Source: Taishania sp965247975
GTDB taxonomy: Bacteria; Bacteroidota; Bacteroidia; Flavobacteriales_D; Crocinitomicaceae
Direction of reading: 5' to 3'
Length of the DNA stretch: 64,000 bases
Assembly: GCA_965247975.1 (NCBI GenBank)
Contig: OZ252050.1
Coordinates: 2,914,001 to 2,978,000 of the forward strand
Shown: positions 1 to 7,855 of the stretch, in pieces
Numbering within the stretch: position 1 is the first letter of the stretch
How the letters are laid out: every line of letters starts with the position of its first letter
Translations under genes and position numbers: made by a program
Notes under the pieces: generated by a model
Told to the model about the DNA's origin: nothing
The model's input: the letters and a program-made list of their open reading frames with translations, nothing else
Databases searched by the model: none

Positions 1-460
1 TAAACCCTCTTAAAATTTCACTATAGGAACCTTTTCCGTTATGATATACTCGATTTTTGTTATTTGAGAATTCTGTACCGTCCAAACTGATACCAATTTG
101 AATATCTAGTGACTTCAACTCTTTGGCTAGCTCGGGCGTGAGTAAAACCCCATTTGTTTGCATCGCATAATCAATTTTTATATGTTCAGATAATGTTTCT
201 TTTTCGATTTTAATGAAGCTCTTGTAAAAATCTATGTCGCATAACAAAGGTTCACCACCATGAAATACAACTAAGAATCTTTCTAGTTTATACTTATTAC
301 AGTGAATATTAATCCTAATGAACATCTCTTTCACTGTTTTTAAACTCATGAATTTAGGTTGTTGTTTGTAACTTTCATCACCCATGTTATACATATAACA
401 ATAGGTGCAATTCAAATTGCATCTGCTTGCCACTTTAAGTATTAATGCTTTTGCTATCAT
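1..460 (-). CDS. Radical SAM/SPASM peptide maturase, N-terminal part
   Basis: Reading leftward from ATG at 460, about 153 codons are present; the C-terminus, including any SPASM domain, lies beyond the window edge. The sequence shows the radical SAM cluster motif CX3CX2C (Cys14, Cys18, Cys21), the SAM-binding FHGGEP segment (residues 66-71), QTNG at 101-104 and ISLDG at 124-128, followed by an NRVYHNGKGSY stretch at 136-146. This combination is typical of the anaerobic sulfatase-maturase/peptide-maturase branch, whose members cross-link or otherwise modify ribosomal peptides. It lies 66 bp downstream of a small peptide gene on the same strand, separated by a hairpin. I infer RiPP maturation; sulfatase maturation is less likely because no sulfatase is nearby. 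The class is secure, the product is not. Confidence 0.85.
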   Translation of the reverse strand, partial: MIAKALILKVASRCNLNCTYCYMYNMGDESYKQQPKFMSLKTVKEMFIRINIHCNKYKLERFLVVFHGGEPLLCDIDFYKSFIKIEKETLSEHIKIDYAMQTNGVLLTPELAKELKSLDIQIGISLDGTEFSNNKNRVYHNGKGSYSEILRGF

Positions 461-483
461 GTTTTTTTTGATTAAGTCTTAAA

Positions 484-511
484 CTAAGATGGGAGTGAAC
501 TCCCATCTTAG
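484..511 (-). terminator. Perfect 12-bp hairpin between precursor and maturase
   Basis: CTAAGATGGGAG (484-495) and CTCCCATCTTAG (500-511) form a perfect 12-bp stem with a 4-nt loop. On the minus strand it follows the 61-codon peptide gene and is followed by TTTAAG rather than a long U-run. A leaky terminator or RNA-stabilising stem would yield more precursor transcript than maturase transcript, as is common in RiPP operons. The stem is seen directly; its role is inferred. Confidence 0.6.
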
Positions 512-526
512 CAAAGCAAATGAAAA

Positions 527-712
527 CTAGAATCTGACGTAAGTACTTTCAGTATAGGTTATATACCTATCGTACTTAATAGTTCTAATGTGAGTTCCGT
601 CACTAAAATCTAGTGATGGATCACCCCCAAATGTTTTTGTCATTTGTTTTTTACTCATTTTTAGATCTTTCACATTTTCATTTGTGAAGAAATACTTCTT
701 TTCACTTTTCAT
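527..712 (-). CDS. Candidate RiPP precursor peptide, 61 aa
   Basis: This small basic peptide gene starts at ATG 712 and is the only gene between the maturase and its probable promoter. The first half looks like a leader, with lysine-rich text and LKMSKKQMTKTFGG at residues 17-30. That resembles the L-K-[LM]-[NS]-K...GG leaders of Bacteroidota natural-product precursors. The presumed core after GG (about 31 residues) is rich in aromatic and charged residues and contains HIR, YDR, YTE and a terminal YVRF. Such aromatic-X-polar triplets are the kind of site used by cyclophane-forming radical SAM enzymes. The pairing with the maturase is positional. No homologue was recognised, so the assignment rests on size, layout and leader-like text. 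Confidence 0.6.
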   Translation of the reverse strand: MKSEKKYFFTNENVKDLKMSKKQMTKTFGGDPSLDFSDGTHIRTIKYDRYITYTESTYVRF

Positions 713-736
713 GATTACTGATTTAAAAATTGATTA

Positions 737-789
737 ATTGTCTCAAACATTTTAAGTCAATTGAGAGTTTTGACTATCGCTGCAACAAT
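737..789 (-). promoter_or_regulatory. Repeated upstream element, copy 1
   Basis: This block is about 85 percent identical to 2597-2651 and sits 25 bp upstream of the 61-aa peptide start. Its centre is the dyad AGTCAA (755-760), N9, TTGACT (770-775), followed by TATCGCTGCAACAAT. A second copy lies upstream of the 551-aa secreted protein in the same orientation. The dyad suggests a dimeric-regulator operator or shared promoter. No clean TAnnTTTG box was found within it. Confidence 0.6.
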
Positions 790-858
790 GCTCTGAACCA
801 GTAGGAATGTCTTTGATTTTTTTTTAGTTCCCTATATAGAATCAATACAAAATCATTT

Positions 859-2514
859 TTATTCCACTACTATGCTATACGTTTCAAATTGTCCTTGATA
901 GCTAAATGTCACAATATAATTGCCCGGTGATAACGTCGATAAATCCAAATTTGCAGATATCAATTGATTCGGAAAATTTAATACGGAAATACCAGTTGAC
1001 GAATTTGCAATTGAAATATCTACATATATTGGTGGCAATGAACCAAGTCCACCATTTGGGTCAGCACTTATTATACTAATTCCACCATTATTTGAGCCTA
1101 AATTGGCAAACCATGGGGCATTCGGGGTAAGTGTGATATGCAAATTACCATTCGTAACTGGATTTGGCGTTAAAATAAAATTTTCTCCTATCAAACCGCT
1201 AAAAGGTGGCTGGCAATCACTTAAACATGAGTTCATTCCATATGATAAATAGTACCAATCTGACCAACCACAAGCATTTCTTGCCCTTACTTTAAATTCA
1301 AATAGTTTATTACATATTGGAAATAATATTAACACGTTTGAAGTTGTATTTGAAGAAAAATCTTTGTCCCAATCTACGTCTGTTGTAATTTTTTCCCATT
1401 GATATTCAAGAGCTGGATTTGTTGAACTTCTGAAACCAGGGAATACTAATTTAAGCCCAAGAGCACTACAATCATTTGATGCTTGCACAGGACTGACATA
1501 TGGAGTGCTGGTGATATCTTCTACTATCAAATTAGGATAGCCAAGTGTACCGATATTAATATTTCTTGAAGCAGATCTTGATTGTTGACAAGAATTACTT
1601 GCTACCGCATGTATAGTTAGAGGACCGTCATCTAATATTTGTAACGTAATTGAGGTATTCGATGGTGTTCCAATTATTGTCGCAACACTACTGTTACTGA
1701 GAGTCCAAGTGATATCAGCATTTGTTGAATTATTTGATAATGTGTAAGTTACCTGATCCCCAACACATGGTAAAGAATTACCATTGATAGTATATGGCGG
1801 GATAGTTGTCAAACCAACAGAACATGTTCGTGTAGTTTGCACTACTCCGTTTAATATCGGAGTTACAGAAACACTTGAAGGAGTTACTCCAGGATTGGGA
1901 ACTAAGGTTCTTGAAGTTGCTGTTGAGGATATGACCGTCCAACCATTATGACTCCAATTATATGTAACAGTCGCTCCAATTGGAACATTTGAAGGCACAA
2001 CAGTAAATGTTCTTGGATTTTGATTTCCACAAGGCAAACTTACATTAGTTGGAGTTATCGCAAAGCTCGGTGGAGTTGCTTTTACTATTGAAAATAAACA
2101 TGATGATGTTTTGATATTTCCTGTTGTCTCAAATTGAACAAATAGTTTACAATCACTTCCAATTACTTGGTTCGCATCAAGATTTGCAAGAATTTGTTTA
2201 TATGCTGTGGTTGTACCTAGCCATTCTGCGTCGATCACAAACTGGCTATTGAGCATTATATCATTACCAAATTGGTTTTTGAACATTACTTTTACCGTTC
2301 CTTCACCATAAGGTAAGCTGGTTGGTCGAGTAAGGGTGACACTAACCGTCAACGAATTATTCTGCGTGGAGCCTAGGTTCAGAGTTCCACAGCTTGTAAT
2401 AGGCGGTTGTTGGTTATTTAAAACTATACTGCTTATAGTTGGCGTTATTTGCGCAAATAGCATATTTCCTAGCGAACTAATCAAAACTACTGACGCGATG
2501 ATTATTTTTCTCAT
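859..2514 (-). CDS. T9SS-exported Ig-like surface/secreted protein
   Basis: The 551-residue protein begins with a Sec signal peptide (basic MRK, hydrophobic core, cleavage near LFAQ at 19-22). Its middle is beta-rich, threonine/serine/asparagine-rich text with regularly spaced cysteines, resembling PKD/Ig-like modules. The C-terminus has the hallmarks of a type A T9SS sorting domain: a LTPNPV motif near residue 448, then a final LSPGNYIVTFSYQG...YSIVVE segment. It should cross the outer membrane through the T9SS and be released or attached to the surface. No catalytic motif was recognised. The upstream element at 2597-2651, shared with the precursor peptide gene, suggests co-expression with that operon. 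An adhesin or matrix role is only a guess. Confidence 0.8.
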   Translation of the reverse strand: MRKIIIASVVLISSLGNMLFAQITPTISSIVLNNQQPPITSCGTLNLGSTQNNSLTVSVTLTRPTSLPYGEGTVKVMFKNQFGNDIMLNSQFVIDAEWLGTTTAYKQILANLDANQVIGSDCKLFVQFETTGNIKTSSCLFSIVKATPPSFAITPTNVSLPCGNQNPRTFTVVPSNVPIGATVTYNWSHNGWTVISSTATSRTLVPNPGVTPSSVSVTPILNGVVQTTRTCSVGLTTIPPYTINGNSLPCVGDQVTYTLSNNSTNADITWTLSNSSVATIIGTPSNTSITLQILDDGPLTIHAVASNSCQQSRSASRNINIGTLGYPNLIVEDITSTPYVSPVQASNDCSALGLKLVFPGFRSSTNPALEYQWEKITTDVDWDKDFSSNTTSNVLILFPICNKLFEFKVRARNACGWSDWYYLSYGMNSCLSDCQPPFSGLIGENFILTPNPVTNGNLHITLTPNAPWFANLGSNNGGISIISADPNGGLGSLPPIYVDISIANSSTGISVLNFPNQLISANLDLSTLSPGNYIVTFSYQGQFETYSIVVE

Positions 2515-3027
2515 AATTATTAATTATTAATTTGTTTTCATTTACTGTTTGTTATCATTTAGTGTTTATCAAATTCTGAACATTCAGTAATGGATTTAAT
2601 TCTCTTAAACATTTAAAGTCAATTAAGAACTTTGACTATCGTTGCAACAATTTTTTTTAACCTCTGTTAATGTTTTCGTTTCTATTTAAATTATCAGCGA
2701 CCCTCTCAAAACTTTCTCAAACAATTTTTTAGGAACCTTTTATAATTTGTTCTGAAGCAAAATCATTAGCGATTGATGTATGTTTAATAATTCTCTCAAT
2801 CAGAGCAAATATCCACTCAAATTCAATTGAAAAAATGAGACACAATAATTATTTAAAAATTATGCACTCATTTTTCTAAAAAAATAAGCACTAAAAAACA
2901 ACTTATCTAATTGTATTTAAACAACTTAAACTTGAAAGCCACAAGTTGATGCCTAATTAGGAGAGATTTCGCAAAAGGGATTGTGTTAATCTCTACTTTT
3001 ATCCTATTAATCTTAATAACAAGCAAA
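2515..3027. other. Long AT-rich intergenic region with divergent promoters
   Basis: This 513-bp spacer separates the divergent secreted-protein gene and first small peptide. It holds the second copy of the dyad element (2597-2651). Near the peptide it holds an inverted repeat AACTTG-N7-CAAGTT, and AGAGATT/AATCTCT arms around 2962-2993. No supported ORF was seen. Confidence 0.5.
2597..2651 (-). promoter_or_regulatory. Repeated upstream element, copy 2
   Basis: The dyad AGTCAA (2617-2622), N9, TTGACT (2632-2637) and the trailing TATCGTTGCAACAAT repeat those of copy 1 with identical spacing. It lies about 83 bp upstream of the secreted-protein start. Conservation drops sharply on both sides, as expected for a regulatory site rather than a recent duplication. 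Confidence 0.6.
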
Positions 3028-3303
3028 ATGAAAAAACAAAATGAAAGCCAATTTCATGTTTTAACTAAAGTTGAATGTGCAATAATTAATGGAGGAATTG
3101 TAGAAGTAGGTGGAGGTGGGAAAGCTGATGCCCCAAAATCAGGCGGAGGTACTAACGGAGGTACTGTTGGAAATAAAAATTGTGAATTTTATCTACAAAA
3201 TCCACCTAGTCCAGAATCTCCTGAATATCAATTTTACCTTGAATGTTTAAATGGTGGAAAATCAGAAGGCGCACTTGGAATTGAAATTGCTCCATTAATC
3301 TGA
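3028..3303 (+). CDS. Small peptide A with double-glycine-type leader, 91 aa
   Basis: ATG 3028 is preferred over an upstream GTG at 2983 because it aligns with the start of the paralogue at 3572. The N-terminus reads as an amphipathic leader (ESQFHVLTKVECAIINGG), of the kind ending in Gly-Gly that C39-peptidase exporters cleave. A glycine-rich linker with KSGGGTNGGTV follows. The tail is a compact block C-x2-Y-x2-NPP-x-P-x2-PEY-x2-Y-x2-CL-x-G that is nearly identical in spacing in the paralogue. Two conserved cysteines in that block could form a disulfide-closed loop. No C39 transporter is in the window. Bacteriocin, signal peptide and modified-peptide roles are all possible; the family was not recognised. 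Confidence 0.65.
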   Translation: MKKQNESQFHVLTKVECAIINGGIVEVGGGGKADAPKSGGGTNGGTVGNKNCEFYLQNPPSPESPEYQFYLECLNGGKSEGALGIEIAPLI

Positions 3304-3317
3304 AACAATTTATAGTT

Positions 3318-3365
3318 ATCTCTCTTTTTGAGTATTAACTTATTTTAGAGAGATGATCTATTTTT
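3318..3365 (+). terminator. Probable terminator after small peptide A
   Basis: ATCTCTCT (3318-3325) pairs perfectly with AGAGAGAT (3347-3354) across a 21-nt AT-rich loop and is followed by GATCTATTTTTG. It lies 15 bp after the peptide stop, so each peptide probably has its own transcript. Confidence 0.5.
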
Positions 3366-3571
3366 GTTTAACTAACTATAATCAGAGACTCATTAAAAGA
3401 CATAGAATAATCATAAGGTTTGTTAGATGAAGGGAATATTGTTACTGCTAAAGCATTTTTTTTATTCTTTTTAGCCTTTCACAATTTTGCATTTGAAGTC
3501 GAATGCCGTATTTATAACCACATTTCTCCTAGACGCTATTTTTGATAAATAATTTAAATAAATTACAAAAA

Positions 3572-3832
3572 ATGAAAAAAACAAAAGAAAGTGAATTTCA
3601 AATTTTAACAAGAATTGAAAGTGAAAGAATTGTAGCTGGAATTGGTGGTAAAAATGATCCACCTCCAAAGTCAGGAGGTTCAACAAATGGAGGCACTGTT
3701 AGCAATGAATTATGCGCTATTTATGCTTTAAATCCACCAGCTCCTGGAACTCCAGAATACGCTGATTACATGGTATGCTTATATGGACCTCCTTCTCCAG
3801 GAAATAACCCAGGGTTTAGTCCTTTACCCTAA
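3572..3832 (+). CDS. Small peptide B with double-glycine-type leader, 86 aa
   Basis: This is a paralogue of peptide A along its whole length: leader KESEFQILTRIESERIVAGIGG split by a probable Gly-Gly cut, linker KSGGSTNGGTVSN, and the same C-x2-Y-x2-NPP-x-P-x2-PEY-x2-Y-x2-CL-x-G block. It differs in a proline-rich tail (PPSPGNNPGFSPLP). ATG 3572 is preferred to an upstream TTG. The leader cysteine of peptide A is replaced by serine here, whereas the two tail cysteines are kept, which singles out the tail pair as functional. Its stop overlaps the stop of the convergent regulator gene by 4 bp. Function unknown; the tandem divergent pair suggests a family of secreted peptides. Confidence 0.65.
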   Translation: MKKTKESEFQILTRIESERIVAGIGGKNDPPPKSGGSTNGGTVSNELCAIYALNPPAPGTPEYADYMVCLYGPPSPGNNPGFSPLP

Positions 3833-5532
3833 CTACGTTTTTGCAACAACTCCCTATTGATTCTTTCAATGTATTGATAGGGAGTTATTCCAGTTTTATC
3901 TTTAAATATCTTGGAAAACGAAATTCCATTCTTATAACCTAAACTTTCAGCAATGGCTTGCATTGTGTAACCTCTTAATTTCGAATCTTCGTATAACTTA
4001 GTCAAAGCATAATTAATCCGCAATTCATTCGTATAATCGTTAAAAGACAAATTCTTGTAACTCTTTAGTGCTTGCGTTAAATAAGTTGTATTTGTCCCAA
4101 TTTTTCGAGCCACGTTGTATCGATCGAAATCTTTTCTTAAAAAGTAGTTTGTTCCTTCCAAGAAAATAAGCTGCTTAATAATTTCCTTTTCTTTTTCGTC
4201 TTTGACTCTATTTAAGCTCTCGTTTCGTTCTGAAGGATTTGAAATATTGTCTTTTACACTTGAAATAAGGTCATTAAACTTTTTCTCGTTTAATTTTTTC
4301 AATTTCACCTGTCTCCAAATAAGGAAAGTTAGAATGACAACAATAATGCATAAAACAATATAAATAAATGTTGATTTAGATTCATTCTTTTTTAAATCAA
4401 TCACTCTTAATTTTAAGTTGTCAATGTCATTTTGTTTGATTTTGGAGAGTACTTCTACAAATTCATATTTTTGCTTCGCATTTTTTTTGTCATAGAATTT
4501 ATGGAACAAATTTGAGTAATACGCCATAGAATCTATTTGCTCTTCATCTTCATAAATTTTTGACAAATACAATAGATTGTACAAATAGTAATCTTCCGGA
4601 ATTATTTTTTCATCATATTTTGCAACATTTTCCGCAAAAATTGTTTTGGCTAATTGAATTTGTCCTGATTCATAATAGTCGATTGCAATGTTTTTCTTTA
4701 GATAGTAGACCTCATTAACGAAGTCATTTTTCTCATAGATTTTAATTGCTTTTTTGTAGTATTTTATAGATGATTCAACTTGATTCGCTCGAGAATATAA
4801 GCTTCCCAAATGCGAATAGACATTGGCCCTGATTAAATCGTCTGAATTAGTAGATTTCAAAGCATACTCGAGGTACTTTTTTGAATTATTATAGTAAGAA
4901 ATGTTTGATTCTTTTTCGAATAAATTAGCATAATAAACTCCTAGGTTTACGTTGTTTAGATAAAGCTGATATTCAAATTCTTCATCCGTATATACTTCAC
5001 GATTGGAAAAAAGAACTTCTCTCAAAGAAAAGAGATCATGGATTGCCTCCTTTTCCAAGCCTTTATCCCCTTTAATGACTACAATATTTGATTTTACTTT
5101 AACAATTAATTTTACATCATTACACTTACTGGCAAATGATAACGCTTTGAAATAATATTCCAGTGCTTCTTTGTTCTGCTTCTTGTTAAAGAATGTATTG
5201 GCATTAATATTATAAATTCTTGCTACTTCTTTAAAATGTTGACTTTCATTTTCTAATTTTTCAAGATTCGATTCTATTTTTTGTAGATAGTCAAGATCAT
5301 TGTATTCAACGCCTGTAAGGAACAAAAGCTGTCTTTTGGCACTATAAGCGAACGCCAAATCAATGGGTCTTTTTGACTGAAAAATTTTTTCAACGTGAAA
5401 GAGCGCACTATCTGATCCAATTCGATCTAATTGGAAGAATTGCTCTTTGTGATATTCCACATTCTCTTGGCTGAATAGATTGGGGATGAAGAGCCAAAAA
5501 GAAAAATTTAGAACTAAAAAATTAAATCGCAT
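3829..5532 (-). CDS. TPR membrane regulator with C-terminal AraC-type HTH
   Basis: The 567-residue protein has an N-terminal signal/anchor ending near LFSQ (residue 22). Tetratricopeptide-like helices run to about residue 370, for example the AREKAL-type YYKKAIKIYEKND segment. One transmembrane helix lies near 392-412 (FIYIVLCIIVVILTF), and a cytoplasmic AraC/XylS-type DNA-binding domain fills about 465-560 (TMQAIAESLGYKNGISFSKIF, then TGITPYQYI). This one-component design is widespread in Flavobacteria: the periplasmic repeats sense a ligand and the HTH binds DNA. Its gene is convergent with peptide B and close to the two dyad elements. I infer it may control the peptide island, but no binding site can be assigned from sequence alone. 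Confidence 0.85.
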   Translation of the reverse strand: MRFNFLVLNFSFWLFIPNLFSQENVEYHKEQFFQLDRIGSDSALFHVEKIFQSKRPIDLAFAYSAKRQLLFLTGVEYNDLDYLQKIESNLEKLENESQHFKEVARIYNINANTFFNKKQNKEALEYYFKALSFASKCNDVKLIVKVKSNIVVIKGDKGLEKEAIHDLFSLREVLFSNREVYTDEEFEYQLYLNNVNLGVYYANLFEKESNISYYNNSKKYLEYALKSTNSDDLIRANVYSHLGSLYSRANQVESSIKYYKKAIKIYEKNDFVNEVYYLKKNIAIDYYESGQIQLAKTIFAENVAKYDEKIIPEDYYLYNLLYLSKIYEDEEQIDSMAYYSNLFHKFYDKKNAKQKYEFVEVLSKIKQNDIDNLKLRVIDLKKNESKSTFIYIVLCIIVVILTFLIWRQVKLKKLNEKKFNDLISSVKDNISNPSERNESLNRVKDEKEKEIIKQLIFLEGTNYFLRKDFDRYNVARKIGTNTTYLTQALKSYKNLSFNDYTNELRINYALTKLYEDSKLRGYTMQAIAESLGYKNGISFSKIFKDKTGITPYQYIERINRELLQKRS

Positions 5533-6017
5533 TTACAGTGAATTTAGATAAAAGTACTTAAAATTAATTCTAAACATTTAAAATACGTTCCAATTTAGTT
5601 AGAATTTGAGCCAAATTTATTCAAATGTATCCACCGCTTTTTTATCAATGCAAACTGTTTAGTGTGCAATTAATCAACGATTACTCAATTATCTAATCTT
5701 CTAAATTAATTAAAAATAAATCTACTCTTTTTTGTCCAATACACTAGAATTCAAATTCGCTAGAAATCTCCATATCAACCCCTTGTTTTTATAACAAAAT
5801 GTATAAAACTTGGAACTAAGTATGTTAGAAAATGAACAACTTTTCATCGGTTTAAATTTAGCGATTTGAATTTTCCATGATTCTTCAAATTTTGATTTAA
5901 TTAGTTCGTTTAGCGATTCAAAAATCATAAATGCTTAAACGCCCTACTTAATAAGGTAATTCGGAGGTAAAGTATTCTTATTCTAAAATTTTGATCTTAG
6001 AAATGGTAATTTCTCAA
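5533..6017. other. Intergenic region without supported gene
   Basis: About 485 bp of AT-rich sequence between the regulator promoter and the end of the OmpA-like gene. A 68-codon minus-strand reading frame (5722-5928) has no recognisable features and the low-complexity composition expected by chance. Nothing else stands out. Confidence 0.4.
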
Positions 6018-6788
6018 CTATTTAGAGCCGTCAACAAAAACAACTTCTACTCTCCTATTAATCTCTTCTGTCTTAGCATTAACTTCTTTCACTTTTGGTT
6101 TTTTATTACCGTGACCAAAACAGGTTATTCTGGATTCAGAAATCCCTTGGCTAATAAGATATTTTTTTATCTTTTTGGCACGCTGACCAGATAAATTATC
6201 GCGGTCGAACGCACAACAAACGTGACCATGCAGCTCAATCTTCAAGACTTGGTTAAACTTTAAAATATCTCGAAGTTCTTCTAGCGCCCTTAATTTCCCT
6301 GGCATTAAATGATCATTACCAGGTTGAAAAGTTATATCCAGCACTACAGGCTTACCAATTTCAATTTTCACATCAATTTTATAGATTTTGATCTCTACTA
6401 GTCTCAAATTTTTATTATCGATAGCAGCAATCGATTTACTTTCACCAAGGTTAAACGTGTCTATGACAATCAAAGAATCGAATTTATGAATAAAATCGGT
6501 AACAAAATTCAACCTTTTTGTCGCTAACATTTGATTGCTTTCAACTGTGCCCACCGAGTCAGTGCAACCGGAAAGTTTAATTTTATACTTTGCTTCCTTT
6601 GAAAGGTTTTTCAGCTTATAAGACAACTCGCTCGTCTTACTTGTCGTGAATTTTGCTGACTCAAAGTAAATGTTAAAAGAATCTATGCAAATTTCAGTTT
6701 TCTCAAGTTGAGCCGCTCCGTTGAAGCCAATAAAAATAACTAAAGCTGTTAGAAAACTACCTAATACTTCCATGATTCTTACACTCAT
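6018..6788 (-). CDS. Envelope protein with two OmpA-like domains
   Basis: The start is placed at ATG 6788, which overlaps the TGA stop of the upstream gene as ATGA; ATG 6773 is an alternative, and one at 6797 exists further upstream. A hydrophobic signal (MEVLGSFLTALVIFIGF) is followed by a degenerate OmpA-like half with GCTDSVGTVESNQMLATKR. A better-preserved OmpA C-terminal domain follows, with the peptidoglycan-binding pattern HGHVCCAFDRDNLSGQRA and the terminal NRRVEVVF. Such domains bind diaminopimelate in peptidoglycan and tether the outer membrane. The extra CC in the binding loop is unusual. It is translationally coupled to the DUF6624-like gene, so the two probably act together in the envelope. 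Confidence 0.8.
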   Translation of the reverse strand: MSVRIMEVLGSFLTALVIFIGFNGAAQLEKTEICIDSFNIYFESAKFTTSKTSELSYKLKNLSKEAKYKIKLSGCTDSVGTVESNQMLATKRLNFVTDFIHKFDSLIVIDTFNLGESKSIAAIDNKNLRLVEIKIYKIDVKIEIGKPVVLDITFQPGNDHLMPGKLRALEELRDILKFNQVLKIELHGHVCCAFDRDNLSGQRAKKIKKYLISQGISESRITCFGHGNKKPKVKEVNAKTEEINRRVEVVFVDGSK

Positions 6789-7660
6789 TTCGCCCATTCC
6801 TTTGATGGAATCGGAAAGCTTGTTACAACACCAAATTTTAAACGATTCAATCTAATCTCTTCATTACTTGATTTTTCCGTGTTTGGCGGATAGAAAAACG
6901 CATAAAGACTTTTGTTTTGCTCCCTGTGAACATGGCGGTCTAACCACCTTAAATAGTCTGATGGTGGCATTCTGCCTGCTTTTACTTCATTAATAAGAAT
7001 GGGGTCAAATTCATTAAAAAACAAAGGATAATCGGCAAAATGAACAATTAAAACGTTTGCACGACTACATTTCCCACCATACGAAAACGACTCGCCTGGA
7101 TAACCGTATTTTAAAACGATGTTTTTAAATTCCAAATAATTCATCGAGTCGGCAAAACGCACTTTTTCTCTTTCAAAAGGCTCTTTCATTCGATATTCTT
7201 GATCTCGATCCAACAATTTTTCAATCTCAACCCAAATAGAATCTGCTTTTTCGTGTTTTGGCAATGTTTGAAAGTTATCGTAGCTTTTATTCACTATTTT
7301 CATTTCATTTTTCGAAAATCCAGCAATCAAATTTGGAGGACTAATTTCATTAATTTCAAACAAATAATTCCAGTCTAAAACAAGATTTGACCATAGAAAC
7401 CCGACATTTTTGGCAGATTTCTTTGATTTGCCTAACATTTTAAAACAATAAGATTTTAGCGCATATTCTTCGCCATACAAAAAACCATATTTTTTCTTAA
7501 GTCCATTTAAGTACTTTATAGCTTCTCGGAACGATGAGTCTCTTATCGCCATTTCATAAGCGTTATTGGCGTTATTCTTATATTCAATTGCGTTAAAATT
7601 CTGAGTGAATCCATGTAATCTAGCAGAAATTACAATTATGAAAAAAATAAGTATCCGCAT
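6785..7660 (-). CDS. Secreted DUF6624-like protein
   Basis: The 291-residue protein starts with a signal peptide (MRILIFFIIVISARLHGFTQ) and has TPR-like helices in its first third. Its C-terminal half matches what I recall of the DUF6624 pattern: a LLDRDQEYR block near residue 150, then a long helix, GYPGESFSYGG, and a late WLDRHVHREQN segment. That family has no defined biochemical role. It is first in a two-gene unit with the OmpA-like protein (4-bp overlap with the chosen start), suggesting a periplasmic or envelope function. The family call is from recalled pattern, not a search. Confidence 0.6.
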   Translation of the reverse strand: MRILIFFIIVISARLHGFTQNFNAIEYKNNANNAYEMAIRDSSFREAIKYLNGLKKKYGFLYGEEYALKSYCFKMLGKSKKSAKNVGFLWSNLVLDWNYLFEINEISPPNLIAGFSKNEMKIVNKSYDNFQTLPKHEKADSIWVEIEKLLDRDQEYRMKEPFEREKVRFADSMNYLEFKNIVLKYGYPGESFSYGGKCSRANVLIVHFADYPLFFNEFDPILINEVKAGRMPPSDYLRWLDRHVHREQNKSLYAFFYPPNTEKSSNEEIRLNRLKFGVVTSFPIPSKEWAK

Positions 7661-7855
7661 AGTTAATATAGCTTTTAAGGGTTAAACATTATCTATCAAA
7701 CAAAATCTAATTATCAAACTAAAACCATCGCATCACTCTTCTCAAAGTTGTAAAATTTACAATAAAAAGTTTTGCTCAAATTTTAATCTAGCTTAGATAA
7801 TTATCGTACCTTCATAATCAATTCGCTGTTAAAACGTTACAATAAAATAATTCCC

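Noticed and set aside
2983..3027. GTG start giving 15 extra N-terminal residues on peptide A
   Set aside because: The extra hydrophobic text has no counterpart in the paralogue, whereas ATG 3028 aligns exactly.
5722..5928. 68-codon minus-strand reading frame
   Set aside because: Low-complexity Lys/Phe/Asn composition, no signal, motif or RBS, and no neighbour relation; looks like chance in AT-rich DNA.
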